64,000 nt of DNA from Roseiarcus sp963759955 (GTDB taxonomy: Bacteria; Pseudomonadota; Alphaproteobacteria; Rhizobiales; Beijerinckiaceae), in NCBI GenBank assembly GCA_963759955.1, contig CAVXCA010000101.1, positions 1-64,000 of the forward strand, written 5' to 3'. Each line of letters starts with the position of its first letter. The stretch's first letter is position 1. Shown one piece after another: positions 1 through 8,177 of the stretch. The notes below the pieces were generated by a model. It had not been told where the DNA came from. It did no database searches and saw only the letters and a list, made by a program, of their open reading frames with translations. The position numbers were made by a program, and so were the translations under genes.

Positions 1-476
1 CGCGCTCGCACGCAGTTCATTTCGGCGATGTCGGCGCCGCTCTTCAACAGCGCGCGGTTGATCGCGCGCTTGTCGTCGAGCGCGAGCCCCGGCGCCGGCG
101 CGGCGAGCAGCGCCGAGCCGCCGCCGGAAATGAGGCACAGCACGAGATCGTCGGCGGTCAGGGCCTTCACGCGTTCGAGAATGCGTAGCGCCGCCTTTTC
201 CCCGGCGGCGTCTGGCACGGGATGCGCGGCTTCGACGACTTCGATGCGCTTCGTCGGCGCGCCATGGCCGTAGCGGGTGACGACCAGGCCTTCGAGCGGC
301 CCTCGCCAAGCCGCTTCGAGCGCGGCGGCCATCGAGGCGGCCGCCTTGCCGGCGCCGACGACGATCGTGCGCCCCTCGGGCGGCGCCGGCAGGAAGCGCG
401 CGAGCGTCTTGGCCGGCGAGGCCGCGTCGATCGCGGCCCGGAACAGGCCGGTCAGGAACGGGCGGGGTTCGATCAT
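1..476 (-). CDS. Glycerate 2-kinase (DUF4147/MOFRL family), C-terminus cut by window edge
   Basis: The N-terminal 158 or so residues of a glycerate 2-kinase, the family also annotated as hydroxypyruvate reductase TtuD/GckA. It would phosphorylate glycerate to 2-phosphoglycerate. The visible part has the family's nucleotide-binding segment (IVVGAGKAAASMA), then VTRYGH, AAHPVPD and the glycine-rich LCLISGGGSALL. The ATG at 476 overlaps the stop of the upstream hydroxypyruvate isomerase gene (ATGA), so the two are translationally coupled. Together with the isomerase and the GlcD-like oxidase this fits glyoxylate or glycerate assimilation. The gene runs off the left edge, so its C-terminal MOFRL domain cannot be seen. 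Confidence 0.85.
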   Translation of the reverse strand, partial: MIEPRPFLTGLFRAAIDAASPAKTLARFLPAPPEGRTIVVGAGKAAASMAAALEAAWRGPLEGLVVTRYGHGAPTKRIEVVEAAHPVPDAAGEKAALRILERVKALTADDLVLCLISGGGSALLAAPAPGLALDDKRAINRALLKSGADIAEMNCVRA

Positions 477-1271
477 GCCTTGCCGCCTTTTCCTGAACCA
501 CAGGCCCGCAGCCAGCCGAGCCCGTCTTCGGTGCGCCCCTTCGGCTTGTATTCGGCGCCGACCCAGCCGGAATAGCCGAGCGCGTCGAGGCGCTCGAATA
601 GGAAGGGATAGGCGATCTCGCCGGTGTCGGGCTCGTGCCGGCCGGGATTGCCGGCGATCTGGATATGGCCGATGCGCGGCAGGTTCTTCTCGATCGTCGC
701 AGCCAGTTCGCCCTCCATCCGCTGCATGTGGTAGATATCATATTGCAGCTTGAGATTGGCCGCGCCCGTCTCGTCGATGACGGCGAGCGCGTCGGCGCTG
801 TGGGTGAGGAAGAAGCCGGGGATGTCGAATCGGTTGATCGGCTCGACGACCAGCAGCACGCCCGCCTTCTCCAGCTCCTCAGCGGCGAACCGCAGATTTT
901 CGACCAGCGTGCGACGGGCCTCGGCGATGGTCGATTTCGGGCGTCGGAATGCCCGCGAGACAATTGACCGTGACGCAGCCCAACGCCTTTGCATAGTCGA
1001 TCGCTTTCGCCACGCCTCGGCGAAACTCGGCGACGCGATCGGGATGACAGGCGATGCCGCGTTCGCCCCTGCCCCAGTCGCCCGCCGGCAGATTGAACAG
1101 CGCCTGGGTCAGACCATTCGCGCGCAGTCGCGCGGCGATTTCGCTCGCGGGAAACTCGTAAGGGCCGATATATTCGACGCCGCGAAACCCCGCTTTGGCC
1201 GCCGCCTCGAAGCGATCGAGAAAGGAATGTTCGGTGAACAGCAGCGAGAGATTGGCGGAGAATCTCGGCAT
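473..1271 (-). CDS. hyi: Hydroxypyruvate isomerase, with one apparent frameshift
   Basis: TIM-barrel isomerase of the Hyi family, converting hydroxypyruvate and tartronate semialdehyde. The N-terminal part starts at 1271 (MPRFSANLSLLFTEH) and carries GVEYIGPYEF and NLPAGDWGRGERG. The C-terminal part, in another frame, carries VVEPINRFDIPGFF, YDIYHMQRMEG, HIQIAGNPGRHEPD and GWVGAEYKP, the metal-binding and substrate-binding blocks of the family. The frames join at about 935-937, where a TTT run (AAA on the coding strand) appears to hold one extra base. Both halves are otherwise perfectly conserved, so a sequencing error is more likely than a dead gene. Its stop overlaps the start of the glycerate kinase. 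Confidence 0.85.
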
Positions 1272-1453
1272 GGCCTTCCCTCTCGGCGCCCGAACCGCGC
1301 GACCAAGGCGCGACCATACCACAGCCGTTCGCGCCGCAAGGTCGAGATCGCACATTGCCCAGCGCGTCGACGACGAGGCAAGATAGAAAAATGCGGTCCC
1401 AGGCGCGGACCCGCGCCCGGTTGTCACGCGCGCCCAACAGGAACGACGCAACC

Positions 1454-2881
1454 ATGACGAACGAACGCCGCTCGACGATCCGCCGCCGCGAGGGCCGGCT
1501 CTCCGCGAGCGTGATCGCCGACCTGACGGCCGCCCTCGCGGCGCGCTTCGGCAATCGCCTCGTCACCTCCGAGGCGGTGCGTCTGCAGCACGGCCACACG
1601 CTCACCTGGCTAGAGAACGCGCCGCCCGACGCGGTGGTGTTCGCCGAGAGTCGGCAGGACGTGATCGACGCGGTGCGCATCTGCGCGGCCCACGACGCGC
1701 CGATCGTGCCGTTCGGCGCCGGCACTTCGCTCGAAGGCCACGTCAATGCGCTGCACGGCGGCGTCTCGCTCGACTGCACGCGCATGAACAAGGTGCTCGC
1801 GGTGCACGCCGAAGACCTCGATTGCGTCGTCGAGCCCGGCGTGACGCGTAAGGCGCTCAACGACTATCTGCGCGACAGCGGCCTGTTCTTCCCGATCGAT
1901 CCCGGCGCCGACGCCACCATCGGCGGCATGGCGGCGACGCGCGCCTCGGGCACCAACGCGGTGCGCTACGGCACGATGAAGGACAACGTGATCTCGCTCG
2001 GCGTCGTCACCGCCGAGGGCAAGTTCCTGCGCACCGCGAGCCGGGCGAAGAAGTCCTCGGCGGGCTACGATCTGACGCGGCTGTTCGTCGGTTCGGAAGG
2101 CACGCTCGGCGTCATCGTCGAGGTCACGCTGCGCCTCGCCGGCGTTCCCGAGGCGATCGCCGGCGGGCATTGCTCGTTCCCGAGCGTTCGCGCCGCCTGC
2201 GACGCGACCATTCAGACCATCCAGTCCGGCCTGCCGATCGCGCGCATCGAACTGCTCGACGCGCTGCAGGTGAAGGCGTGCAACGCCTATTCGAAGCTCG
2301 CCCTGCCAGAGACGCCGACGTTGTTCGTCGAGTTCCACGGCACCAGCGAGGGCGTCGCCGAACAGGCGCGGCGGTTCGGCGAAATCGCCGGCGACCACGG
2401 CGGCGGGTCGTTCGTCTGGGCGACCAAGCCGGAGGAGCGCAGCCGGCTGTTGCAGGCGCGCCACGACGCGTTCTGGGCGGCTTCCGGCCTCAGGCCAGGG
2501 GCCCGCGCGTTCGCCACCGACGTCTGCGTGCCGATCTCCCGCCTCGCCGACTGCGTCGAGGAGACGCTGAGCGACATCGCCGAACACGGCCTCGTCGCGC
2601 CGATCGTCGGCCATGTCGGCGACGGCAATTTCCACGTCAGCCCGCTGATCGACATGAACGACCCCGGCGAGATCGCCCGCGCGGAAAGTTTCTCGGGGCG
2701 TCTGGCGCGCCGCGCCATCGCCATGGACGGCACCTGCACCGGCGAGCACGGCGTCGGGCAGAAGAAGATCGGCTACGTCGAGATCGAGCACTCTCCCGAG
2801 ACGCTCGACCTGATGCGCCGCGTCAAGACGGCGTTCGATCCGACGAACCTGTTCAATCCGGGGAAGATCTTTCGGGAGTGA
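1454..2881 (+). CDS. FAD-binding oxidase of the GlcD / D-lactate dehydrogenase (cytochrome) family
   Basis: A 475-residue flavoprotein that probably oxidises a 2-hydroxy acid such as glycolate or D-lactate. The PCMH-type FAD domain spans roughly residues 45-225 and includes PFGAGTSLEGH, VVEPGVTRKALNDYL and FFPIDPGADATIGGMAATRASG. The C-terminal cap holds GHVGDGNFHV and the signature GEHGVGQKKIGY, and ends with AFDPTNLFNPGKIF. I chose ATG 1454 because residues upstream of it are low-complexity and unlike the family. Being divergent from hyi and glycerate kinase, glycolate oxidation to glyoxylate is a reasonable role, but the substrate cannot be read from the sequence. Confidence 0.85.
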   Translation: MTNERRSTIRRREGRLSASVIADLTAALAARFGNRLVTSEAVRLQHGHTLTWLENAPPDAVVFAESRQDVIDAVRICAAHDAPIVPFGAGTSLEGHVNALHGGVSLDCTRMNKVLAVHAEDLDCVVEPGVTRKALNDYLRDSGLFFPIDPGADATIGGMAATRASGTNAVRYGTMKDNVISLGVVTAEGKFLRTASRAKKSSAGYDLTRLFVGSEGTLGVIVEVTLRLAGVPEAIAGGHCSFPSVRAACDATIQTIQSGLPIARIELLDALQVKACNAYSKLALPETPTLFVEFHGTSEGVAEQARRFGEIAGDHGGGSFVWATKPEERSRLLQARHDAFWAASGLRPGARAFATDVCVPISRLADCVEETLSDIAEHGLVAPIVGHVGDGNFHVSPLIDMNDPGEIARAESFSGRLARRAIAMDGTCTGEHGVGQKKIGYVEIEHSPETLDLMRRVKTAFDPTNLFNPGKIFRE

Positions 2882-2887
2882 GAGCGC

Positions 2888-2916
2888 GTCATCGCGAGCG
2901 GAGCGAAGCGATCCGG
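2888..2916. repeat. Short dispersed palindromic repeat of the GTCATcGCGAGcgGAGCGAAGCGATCC type
   Basis: A short GC-rich segment of imperfect dyad symmetry just after the oxidase stop codon. It resembles intergenic repeats common in proteobacterial genomes. I see only one copy in this window, so its repeat status comes from general knowledge, not from internal copies. Confidence 0.35.
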
Positions 2917-2961
2917 CGACGGCTACCGGCTCATTGCGCACCAATCGTGCCTTGACCAAAC

Positions 2962-2976
2962 TACTGGTAACCAGTA
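2962..2976. promoter_or_regulatory. Palindromic candidate operator of the BrnT/antitoxin operon
   Basis: TACTGG-TAA-CCAGTA, a perfect 6-bp inverted repeat with a 3-base centre, ends one base before the toxin ATG at 2978. A TTGACC lies at 2952-2957, so the palindrome falls where a repressor would block the promoter. Toxin-antitoxin operons are usually autorepressed by the DNA-binding antitoxin, and the antitoxin here has an HTH domain. The function is inferred from symmetry and position only. Confidence 0.5.
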
Positions 2977-2977
2977 T

Positions 2978-3265
2978 ATGAGGGATGTTGTTTTCGAGTG
3001 GGACGCAGAGAAAGCCGACGTCAATTGGCGCGTTCACGGCGTTGCTTTCGATCACGCGATCAAGGCGATAGGCGATGCGTTTGCGGTCGAGTGGATCGAC
3101 GACCGCGAGGCGTACGGCGAAGAGCGCATCAACTTGCTCGGCATGTGCGACGGCGCGCTCCTGCACCTGACATACACCGAGCGCAGCGAGAACATTCGGA
3201 TCATTTCGGCCCGACGAGCGACGCGCAATGAGCAAGACCATTACTTCCGCGAGAATTCGAACTGA
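2978..3265 (+). CDS. brnT: BrnT-family (DUF497) toxin
   Basis: A 95-residue protein with the BrnT pattern: an N-terminal VFEWDAEKADVNWRVHGVAFDHA block, a central DDREAYGEERINLLGMC segment, and the C-terminal RIISARRATRNEQDHY. BrnT toxins are RelE-fold ribonucleases that stop translation under stress. The family's usual length is about 90-100 residues, so this looks complete. It overlaps the downstream antitoxin by 38 bases, so the two must be translated together. A palindromic candidate operator sits immediately upstream. Confidence 0.85.
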   Translation: MRDVVFEWDAEKADVNWRVHGVAFDHAIKAIGDAFAVEWIDDREAYGEERINLLGMCDGALLHLTYTERSENIRIISARRATRNEQDHYFRENSN

Positions 3266-3620
3266 CGGCGCGGCCGTCGAAATCCTCCCTGATGGCGGCG
3301 AACGTCCGCTGCGACCGGCGCCGATGCGACCGATGACCGAGGAAGAAATCGCCGCGGCCGCCGCGGCCGACCACGACGCGCGGCCGATGACGGCCGATCA
3401 GCTGCAAACGGCGCGACGCGTGCCGCGAGTGAAGACTTTGCGCCGCGCGCTCGGATTGACGCAGGAGGAATTCGCCTCGCGCTACCACATCCCTCTCGGC
3501 ACATTGCGCGACTGGGAGCAGGGACGCTCCGAACCTGACCAGCCGGCCAGGGCCTATCTCAGGGCGATCGCCGGCGACCCCGCCGCCGTATCGCGTGCGC
3601 TGGAGAGCGGCCCTGGGTGA
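3228..3620 (+). CDS. HTH antitoxin partner of BrnT
   Basis: A 130-residue protein in which residues 1-60 are a low-complexity, acidic and alanine-rich region likely to contact the toxin. Residues about 70-125 form an XRE-type helix-turn-helix (VKTLRRALGLTQEEFASRYHIPLGTLRDWEQG). The classic BrnA antitoxin is a ribbon-helix-helix protein, so this is the alternative pairing of a DUF497 toxin with a YiaG-like HTH antitoxin. It begins inside the 3' end of the toxin gene. The HTH domain is well placed to bind the palindrome at 2962-2976 and autorepress. Confidence 0.8.
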   Translation: MSKTITSARIRTDGAAVEILPDGGERPLRPAPMRPMTEEEIAAAAAADHDARPMTADQLQTARRVPRVKTLRRALGLTQEEFASRYHIPLGTLRDWEQGRSEPDQPARAYLRAIAGDPAAVSRALESGPG

Positions 3621-3644
3621 GGGCGCGCGCCCGGACGCCACTCG

Positions 3645-4163
3645 TCAGCTCCTTGGGCGCTCATACTCCACGAACGCGAAATCCGCTTCGTCGCGCGGGC
3701 CGCGCGCGCCGGCTTCGCGCTTGACCTCGCGCCAAATCGCCGGATCGATCGGCGGAAAATGCGCGTCGCCTGACGGGGCGAGAGCGACTTCGGTGACATA
3801 GAGCCGCCCGGCGCGCGCGATCGTCTGGGCGTAGATCTCGCCGCCGCCGGCGACGATGATTTCGTCGGCGCCCGCGGCGCACGCCTTAGCCTCGGCGAGG
3901 CGCAAGGCCGCCTCGATGTCGCGCGCGATTTCGACGCCATCGGCGGCAAAACCCTCGTCGCGCGTCACGACGATGATCGCGCGGCCCGGCAGCGGCCGGC
4001 CGATCGACTGGAAGGTCTTGCGGCCCATGATCAGCGGCTTGCCCATCGTCAGCGCCTTGAAGCGCTTGAGGTCGCTCGAAAGCCGCCAGGGCAGCGCGTC
4101 GCCGGCGCCGATGACGCCGTTGCGCGCCACCGCGGCGATCAGCGCGAGGACGGGGGCGCTCAA
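3645..4163 (-). CDS. folA: Dihydrofolate reductase
   Basis: A 172-residue DHFR that reduces dihydrofolate to tetrahydrofolate with NADPH. Visible family blocks are the N-terminal IAAVARNGVIGAGDALPWRL, with the WRL substrate loop, then LIMGRKTFQSIGRPLPGR, where the GRKT binds NADPH, and IIVAGGGEIYAQTI. It overlaps the stop of thyA by 4 bases, the usual thyA-folA coupling that pairs dTMP synthesis with regeneration of tetrahydrofolate. Confidence 0.95.
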   Translation of the reverse strand: MSAPVLALIAAVARNGVIGAGDALPWRLSSDLKRFKALTMGKPLIMGRKTFQSIGRPLPGRAIIVVTRDEGFAADGVEIARDIEAALRLAEAKACAAGADEIIVAGGGEIYAQTIARAGRLYVTEVALAPSGDAHFPPIDPAIWREVKREAGARGPRDEADFAFVEYERPRS

Positions 4164-4966
4164 ACCGCCACCGGCGCCTTGATCGCCGGCCAGGGATCGT
4201 AGCCTTCGAACGAAATCGCCTCGGCCTTCAAGTCGAACAGCGCGCCGCGCGACGAGGCTTCAGCGGGCGCGAGCTTGAGCCTGGGCAGCGGACGCGGCGC
4301 GCGCGAGAGCTGCTCGCGCGCCTGGGCCTCGTGATTGAGATAGAGATGCGCGTCGCCGAACGTATGCACGAACTCGCCGACGCCGAGCCCGCATTCGCGC
4401 GCGACGAGGTGCGTGAGCAACGCGTAGCTCGCGATGTTGAACGGCACGCCGAGAAAGAGATCGGCCGAGCGCTGATAGAGCTGGCAGGACAGCCGCCCCT
4501 CGGCGACGTAGAACTGGCAGAGGCAATGGCAGGGCGGCAGCTTCATGGCGCCGATGTCGGGCACGTTCCAGGCGGAAACGATCAGCCGGCGCGAATTGGG
4601 GTTGCGCTTGATCTCGGCGAGGAGCCAAGCGATCTGGTCGAAGGTCCGCCCCTCGGGGCCGGCCCAGGCGCGCCATTGTTTGCCGTAGACGGGGCCGAGA
4701 TCGCCGTTGGCGTCCGCCCATTCGTCCCAGATGGAAACGCCGTTGGCCTTGAGATAGGCGATGTTGGTGTCGCCGTTGAGGAACCAGATCAGTTCGTGGA
4801 CGATCGATTTGAGATGCAGCCGCTTGGTGGTCGTCAGCGGAAAGCCTTCGTTGAGGTCGAAGCGGATTTGCCTAGCGAATAGCGAACGTACGCCAGTACC
4901 CGTCCGATCGCCCTTGACGACGCCCTTTTCCAGCGCTTCGCGCAGGAGTTCGAGATAAGCGCGCAT
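4160..4966 (-). CDS. thyA: Thymidylate synthase
   Basis: A 268-residue ThyA that methylates dUMP to dTMP using methylene-tetrahydrofolate. It shows DRTGTGVRSLFARQIRFDL at the N-terminus, ELIWFLNGDTN, the catalytic cysteine block LPPCHCLCQFYV, the phosphate-binding CQLYQRSADLFLGVPFNIASYA, and HLYLNH. Length matches the short bacterial form. It is the first gene of a thyA-folA pair. Confidence 0.96.
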   Translation of the reverse strand: MRAYLELLREALEKGVVKGDRTGTGVRSLFARQIRFDLNEGFPLTTTKRLHLKSIVHELIWFLNGDTNIAYLKANGVSIWDEWADANGDLGPVYGKQWRAWAGPEGRTFDQIAWLLAEIKRNPNSRRLIVSAWNVPDIGAMKLPPCHCLCQFYVAEGRLSCQLYQRSADLFLGVPFNIASYALLTHLVARECGLGVGEFVHTFGDAHLYLNHEAQAREQLSRAPRPLPRLKLAPAEASSRGALFDLKAEAISFEGYDPWPAIKAPVAV

Positions 4967-5071
4967 GGGGAGCTCCGCAGCCTGACCGAGCCCCTCCCTT
5001 AAACGATTCGGCGCGTTTGGAGCAGTGCGCGCCCGCCGCCCGCCTTGGGCGGGGCGTGCGACCGGCGCGGC

Positions 5072-5332
5072 TCAGTGCACGCTCACCGTCTGCAATTCGT
5101 TCTGCCAGGCGTTGGCGATGGCTGCGTCTTTCGAATCGGTCAGCATGATCGGCGAGCCGTCGGCGGCGAGCAAAGCGAACAGCTGCAAGCCCGGCCGGAT
5201 CGCCGGCGCCTGCGGAAACAGCCGCTGGGCGTCTTCGGAACGGATCGTCTTGACATAGGCGATCGAGCCGTCGCCGAGATGGGCGAATTCGTGCGTCGTC
5301 AAGGCGCCGATTCTTTCGTTTGTGTTGGTCAT
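5072..5332 (-). CDS. DUF1150 family protein linked to Hsp20
   Basis: An 86-residue protein of the alphaproteobacterial DUF1150 family, recognised from FAHLGDGSIAYVKTIRSEDA, the central GLQLFALLAADGSPIMLTDS and the C-terminal AIANAWQNELQTVSVH. It lies 57 bases downstream of hsp20 on the same strand, an arrangement I associate with this family. Its biochemical role is unknown, and heat-shock co-expression is inferred from the operon. I chose the start at 5332 because the added upstream residues are not family-like. Confidence 0.75.
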   Translation of the reverse strand: MTNTNERIGALTTHEFAHLGDGSIAYVKTIRSEDAQRLFPQAPAIRPGLQLFALLAADGSPIMLTDSKDAAIANAWQNELQTVSVH

Positions 5333-5389
5333 TTTCCACTCCTTTCCAGGCTGCCCGTCGCCGGACCCGCCTTCGACGCGCACGCTAAC

Positions 5390-5818
5390 TCAATCGCGCG
5401 CCGCTACATTGATCTTCTTCACAATGCGCTCAGGTTGCGGCCTCACGACATCGATCGACAACAACCCATTCGCAAGTTCCGCGCCACGCACCTGCATGCC
5501 GTCCGCGAGCAGGAAACTGCGCTGGAACTGCCGCGCGGCGATGCCCCGATGGACATAATCGCGCGTCTTGTCCTCCTGCTGGCGGCCGCGGATCGCCAAC
5601 TGATTCTCCTCCTGCGTCACCTCGATCTGATCCTGGGAAAATCCCGCAACCGCGAGGGTGATACGTAAAATCTCCGGCGCCCCGTCCTTGGCCGAGATTC
5701 GTTCAACGTTATAAGGGGGATAGCCGTCGACCGCGGATTTCGAGGCTTTGTCGAGCGCTCGCTCGATGCCGTCGAACCCGAGCAGAAACGGGGAACTCAA
5801 TGCCGTTACGCGCACCAT
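5390..5818 (-). CDS. Small heat-shock protein, Hsp20/IbpA family
   Basis: A 142-residue alpha-crystallin-type chaperone that holds unfolding proteins. The N-terminal arm is GFDGIERALDKAS with YPPYNVERI, as in IbpA-like proteins. The crystallin domain follows (LRITLAVAGFSQDQIEVTQEENQLAIRG), then the RDYVHRGIAARQFQRSFLLADG block and a short C-terminal tail. The start at 5818 is supported by a strong AAAGGGG ribosome-binding site. A sigma-32-type promoter and a hairpin that would cover that ribosome-binding site lie upstream, so both transcription and translation may respond to heat. Confidence 0.9.
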   Translation of the reverse strand: MVRVTALSSPFLLGFDGIERALDKASKSAVDGYPPYNVERISAKDGAPEILRITLAVAGFSQDQIEVTQEENQLAIRGRQQEDKTRDYVHRGIAARQFQRSFLLADGMQVRGAELANGLLSIDVVRPQPERIVKKINVAARD

Positions 5819-5825
5819 GATCGAA

Positions 5826-5840
5826 GCCCCTTTCAGGCGC
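5826..5840 (-). promoter_or_regulatory. Hairpin masking the hsp20 ribosome-binding site, possible ROSE-like RNA thermometer
   Basis: On the mRNA strand GCGCCT-GAA-AGGGGC folds into a 6-bp stem whose 3' arm is the Shine-Dalgarno of hsp20, eight bases before the ATG. The third pair is a G-G mismatch. ROSE thermometers of rhizobial small heat-shock genes also sequester the Shine-Dalgarno in a hairpin destabilised by non-canonical pairs. The stem is short, so this is a candidate only. Confidence 0.4.
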
Positions 5841-5929
5841 TCCGCCGAACCGGCCTTCCCTCGAACGACCCGATCGGCTGCGGAACCAACGCCCGGCCGC
5901 CTTTGAACTCGACGCGCCAGACGAAAAAA

Positions 5930-5959
5930 ATATGGCGTCGCCGGCTTCATGTTCAAGGG
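5930..5959 (-). promoter_or_regulatory. Heat-shock sigma-32 (RpoH) promoter of hsp20
   Basis: On the minus strand CCCTTGAA (5959-5952) is followed 14 bases later by CGCCATAT (5937-5930). The RpoH consensus is CTTGAA, 13-17 bases, CCCCATNT, so both boxes and the spacing agree closely. Transcription would start near 5923, giving a leader of about 105 bases before hsp20. Between this promoter and the helicase start at 6201 I see no other feature. Confidence 0.7.
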
Positions 5960-6200
5960 CCACGGCGGATTTCCCAGCAGATGCGGGCCAAGATCGCCCG
6001 TCGGGCCATGTTGGACCTAAAACTTGAATGAATTCTCAACGACTTCACTAATCCGGGAGGGGACCAGCCGAGATCGACGAGCGCCGCGCGGCTCGGCGCC
6101 GGGGACATGCGCCGGCGTTTTCGGCTAAGAGGGACGCCGATCCCTGGCGAAGCCCCGGCGAATCGCCCTCGAAGCGGGCCGCTCGCTCCGCCCCTCGAGA

Positions 6201-7529
6201 ATGGCCATGCGGAATCCCAAGCTCGGAACCAAGCGCCAATGCCATGCCTGCGGCGCGCGATTTTACGATCTCGCGAAACGCCCGGTGATTTGCGCGCATT
6301 GCGGGGCCGAGGTCGATCTCAATCGGCTGGCCAAGCGGCGCGCGCGCGCCGCGAGCCCGACCTCCGACGAGCCGACAAAAATGCCCGAGGCCTCGGCCCC
6401 GCCGCCAGCGCCGGCGCACCGGCCCCGCGCGGCCCCGCCGCAATGGTCGGCCGAGCAATCGGCGGCGCTCGACAAGGTCGGGCGATGGCTGCGGGCGGGA
6501 GAGCCGCAGGTCTTTCGGCTGTTCGGTTACGCCGGGGTCGGCAAGACGACGCTGGCGCGTCACGTCGCCGAAGCGGCGCAAGGCGAAGCGGCCTTCGCCG
6601 CGTTCACCGGCAAGGCGGCGCTGGTGATGCGCTCGAAGGGCTGTGCCGGCGCCTCGACCATCCACGCGCTGATCTACCGCGCGAGCGAAGGCGAGGAAGG
6701 CGCGCCGACCTTCACCCTCAACCACGACGGCCCGGCCTCGCGCGCGGGCCTCATCGTCATCGACGAATGCTCGATGGTCGACGCCGAGCTCGGCCGCGAC
6801 CTCCTCTCCTTCGGCAAGCCGATCCTGGTGCTCGGCGATCCCGCGCAACTGCCGCCCGTCAAGGGCGGCGGCTTCTTCACCGAAGCCGAGCCCGACGTGA
6901 TGCTGACTGAGATCCATCGCCAAGCCAAAGACGATCCGATCATCCGCTTGTCCGAGATCGTCCGCTCCGGCGGCGAGGTCGCCTACGGCGACTACGGCGA
7001 AAGCCGCGTCATCCGCCGCGACGAGATCGACGCGGTCGCGGTTCTCGCCGCCGACCAGGTGCTGGTCGGCGTCAACCGCACGCGGCGGCTCTATAATCTG
7101 CGCATTCGCCAGTTACTCGGGCTGAGCGAACCCCTGCCGGTCGCCGGCGACAAGCTGGTCTGCCTGCGCAACGATCGCGTCAAAGGCCTCATCAACGGCG
7201 GCCTGTGGCGAGTCGAAGCGCTCGGCGGCATGCGCAAGGACTTCGTGCGCATGACCGTGCGCACGGAAGACGACGTCGGCCGCGCGCAAGCGAAAGTCGC
7301 GGTGCTCAAGCAGTTCTTCGAGGGCGCGGAGGCCGACCTGCCCTATCCCGTGCGACGCGAGTCCGACGAATTCGACTACGGCTACGCCCTCACCGTGCAC
7401 AAGGCGCAGGGCTCGCAGTGGGACTCGGTCATGCTGTTCGACGAGAGCCGCGCCTTTCGCGAGCACCGCGCGCGCTGGCTCTACACCGGCCTGACGCGGG
7501 CCGCGCGCAAGCTGACCCTCGTGCGCTGA
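6201..7529 (+). CDS. FYDLN-type zinc ribbon fused to a RecD-like ATP-dependent helicase
   Basis: A 442-residue protein. Residues 1-45 match the start of the FYDLN/TIGR02300 family (KLGTKRQCHACGARFYDL), with four zinc-ligand cysteines at about 14, 17, 31 and 34. A proline- and alanine-rich linker (50-80) leads to a superfamily 1 helicase of the RecD/Dda kind: Walker A GYAGVGKTTLA (109-119), Walker B VIDECSMVDAE (186-196), GDPAQLPPV, and the C-terminal YALTVHKAQGSQWDSV and LYTGLTRAA motifs. It probably unwinds DNA during repair. The zinc ribbon and helicase are in one uninterrupted frame, and the fusion is unusual to me. Confidence 0.8.
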   Translation: MAMRNPKLGTKRQCHACGARFYDLAKRPVICAHCGAEVDLNRLAKRRARAASPTSDEPTKMPEASAPPPAPAHRPRAAPPQWSAEQSAALDKVGRWLRAGEPQVFRLFGYAGVGKTTLARHVAEAAQGEAAFAAFTGKAALVMRSKGCAGASTIHALIYRASEGEEGAPTFTLNHDGPASRAGLIVIDECSMVDAELGRDLLSFGKPILVLGDPAQLPPVKGGGFFTEAEPDVMLTEIHRQAKDDPIIRLSEIVRSGGEVAYGDYGESRVIRRDEIDAVAVLAADQVLVGVNRTRRLYNLRIRQLLGLSEPLPVAGDKLVCLRNDRVKGLINGGLWRVEALGGMRKDFVRMTVRTEDDVGRAQAKVAVLKQFFEGAEADLPYPVRRESDEFDYGYALTVHKAQGSQWDSVMLFDESRAFREHRARWLYTGLTRAARKLTLVR

Positions 7530-8039
7530 CTATTTGGACGGCGTCAGATAACCCGCGTGCAGCGCGAGCCCGAGCACCCCCAGCGCGACGATCACCACCA
7601 GCGCCCACAGCGCGCCCGCGATCGCGTTCGCCCTGCGCGGCGCGGCGGCGCTCGCTTGCGGCTTCGGCCCCTGCCCCGCCAACGTCGAGGCGGCGAGATG
7701 GCGGTAGGTGTTGAGCCGCCGCTCTGTGTTTTCGCCGATGATGTAGGCGCGCGACTCCGCCTCGTTCGGCGGGCGGCCCGTCGCCTTGATGAAATCGTCG
7801 AGCCAGGCGCGCTTGTTCTGCTTGTAGAGGGAATACGCGACGAGGCCGGTGACGTCTTCGTCGGGCGTCACCAGCGCGTCGAATATCGGATTGCGCTCCG
7901 CTTCGCCGACGTTTTCCGCATTCGCGTCCGCCGTGGCGGGCGCCGCCAGGGGCGCCGCTAGGGGCGCCGCTTCGACCCTCGGCAACGACAATTTCTCGAC
8001 CCGCGCCGTCCCAGCTTCCGTCTCGCTTGCCGTTTCCAT
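7530..8039 (-). CDS. Unrecognised protein with a single C-terminal membrane segment
   Basis: A 169-residue protein I do not recognise. Residues 1-50 are alanine-, proline- and glutamate-rich. Residues about 51-115 form a conserved-looking block (IFDALVTPDEDVTGLVAYSLYKQNK, then WLDDFIKATGRPPNE and IIGENTERRLNTYRHLA). After a second low-complexity stretch, residues about 137-162 form one hydrophobic segment (AGALWALVVIVALGVLGLALHAGYL) near the C-terminus. That implies a tail-anchored inner-membrane protein with a cytoplasmic N-terminal domain. It converges on the helicase gene with its stop directly adjacent. Confidence 0.6.
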   Translation of the reverse strand: METASETEAGTARVEKLSLPRVEAAPLAAPLAAPATADANAENVGEAERNPIFDALVTPDEDVTGLVAYSLYKQNKRAWLDDFIKATGRPPNEAESRAYIIGENTERRLNTYRHLAASTLAGQGPKPQASAAAPRRANAIAGALWALVVIVALGVLGLALHAGYLTPSK

Positions 8040-8177
8040 TTCCAGGCTCCTCGCTGCGGAACCGAAAAATATACGTCAATGGGCAGAATTGTCATCTCCA
8101 GCGCAACCCGCGCGGCGAGATTTCAACAGGCGCCGAGCCGAGCGCAGCGCCTGTTTGCGGCGACCTCGCCTGACGCC

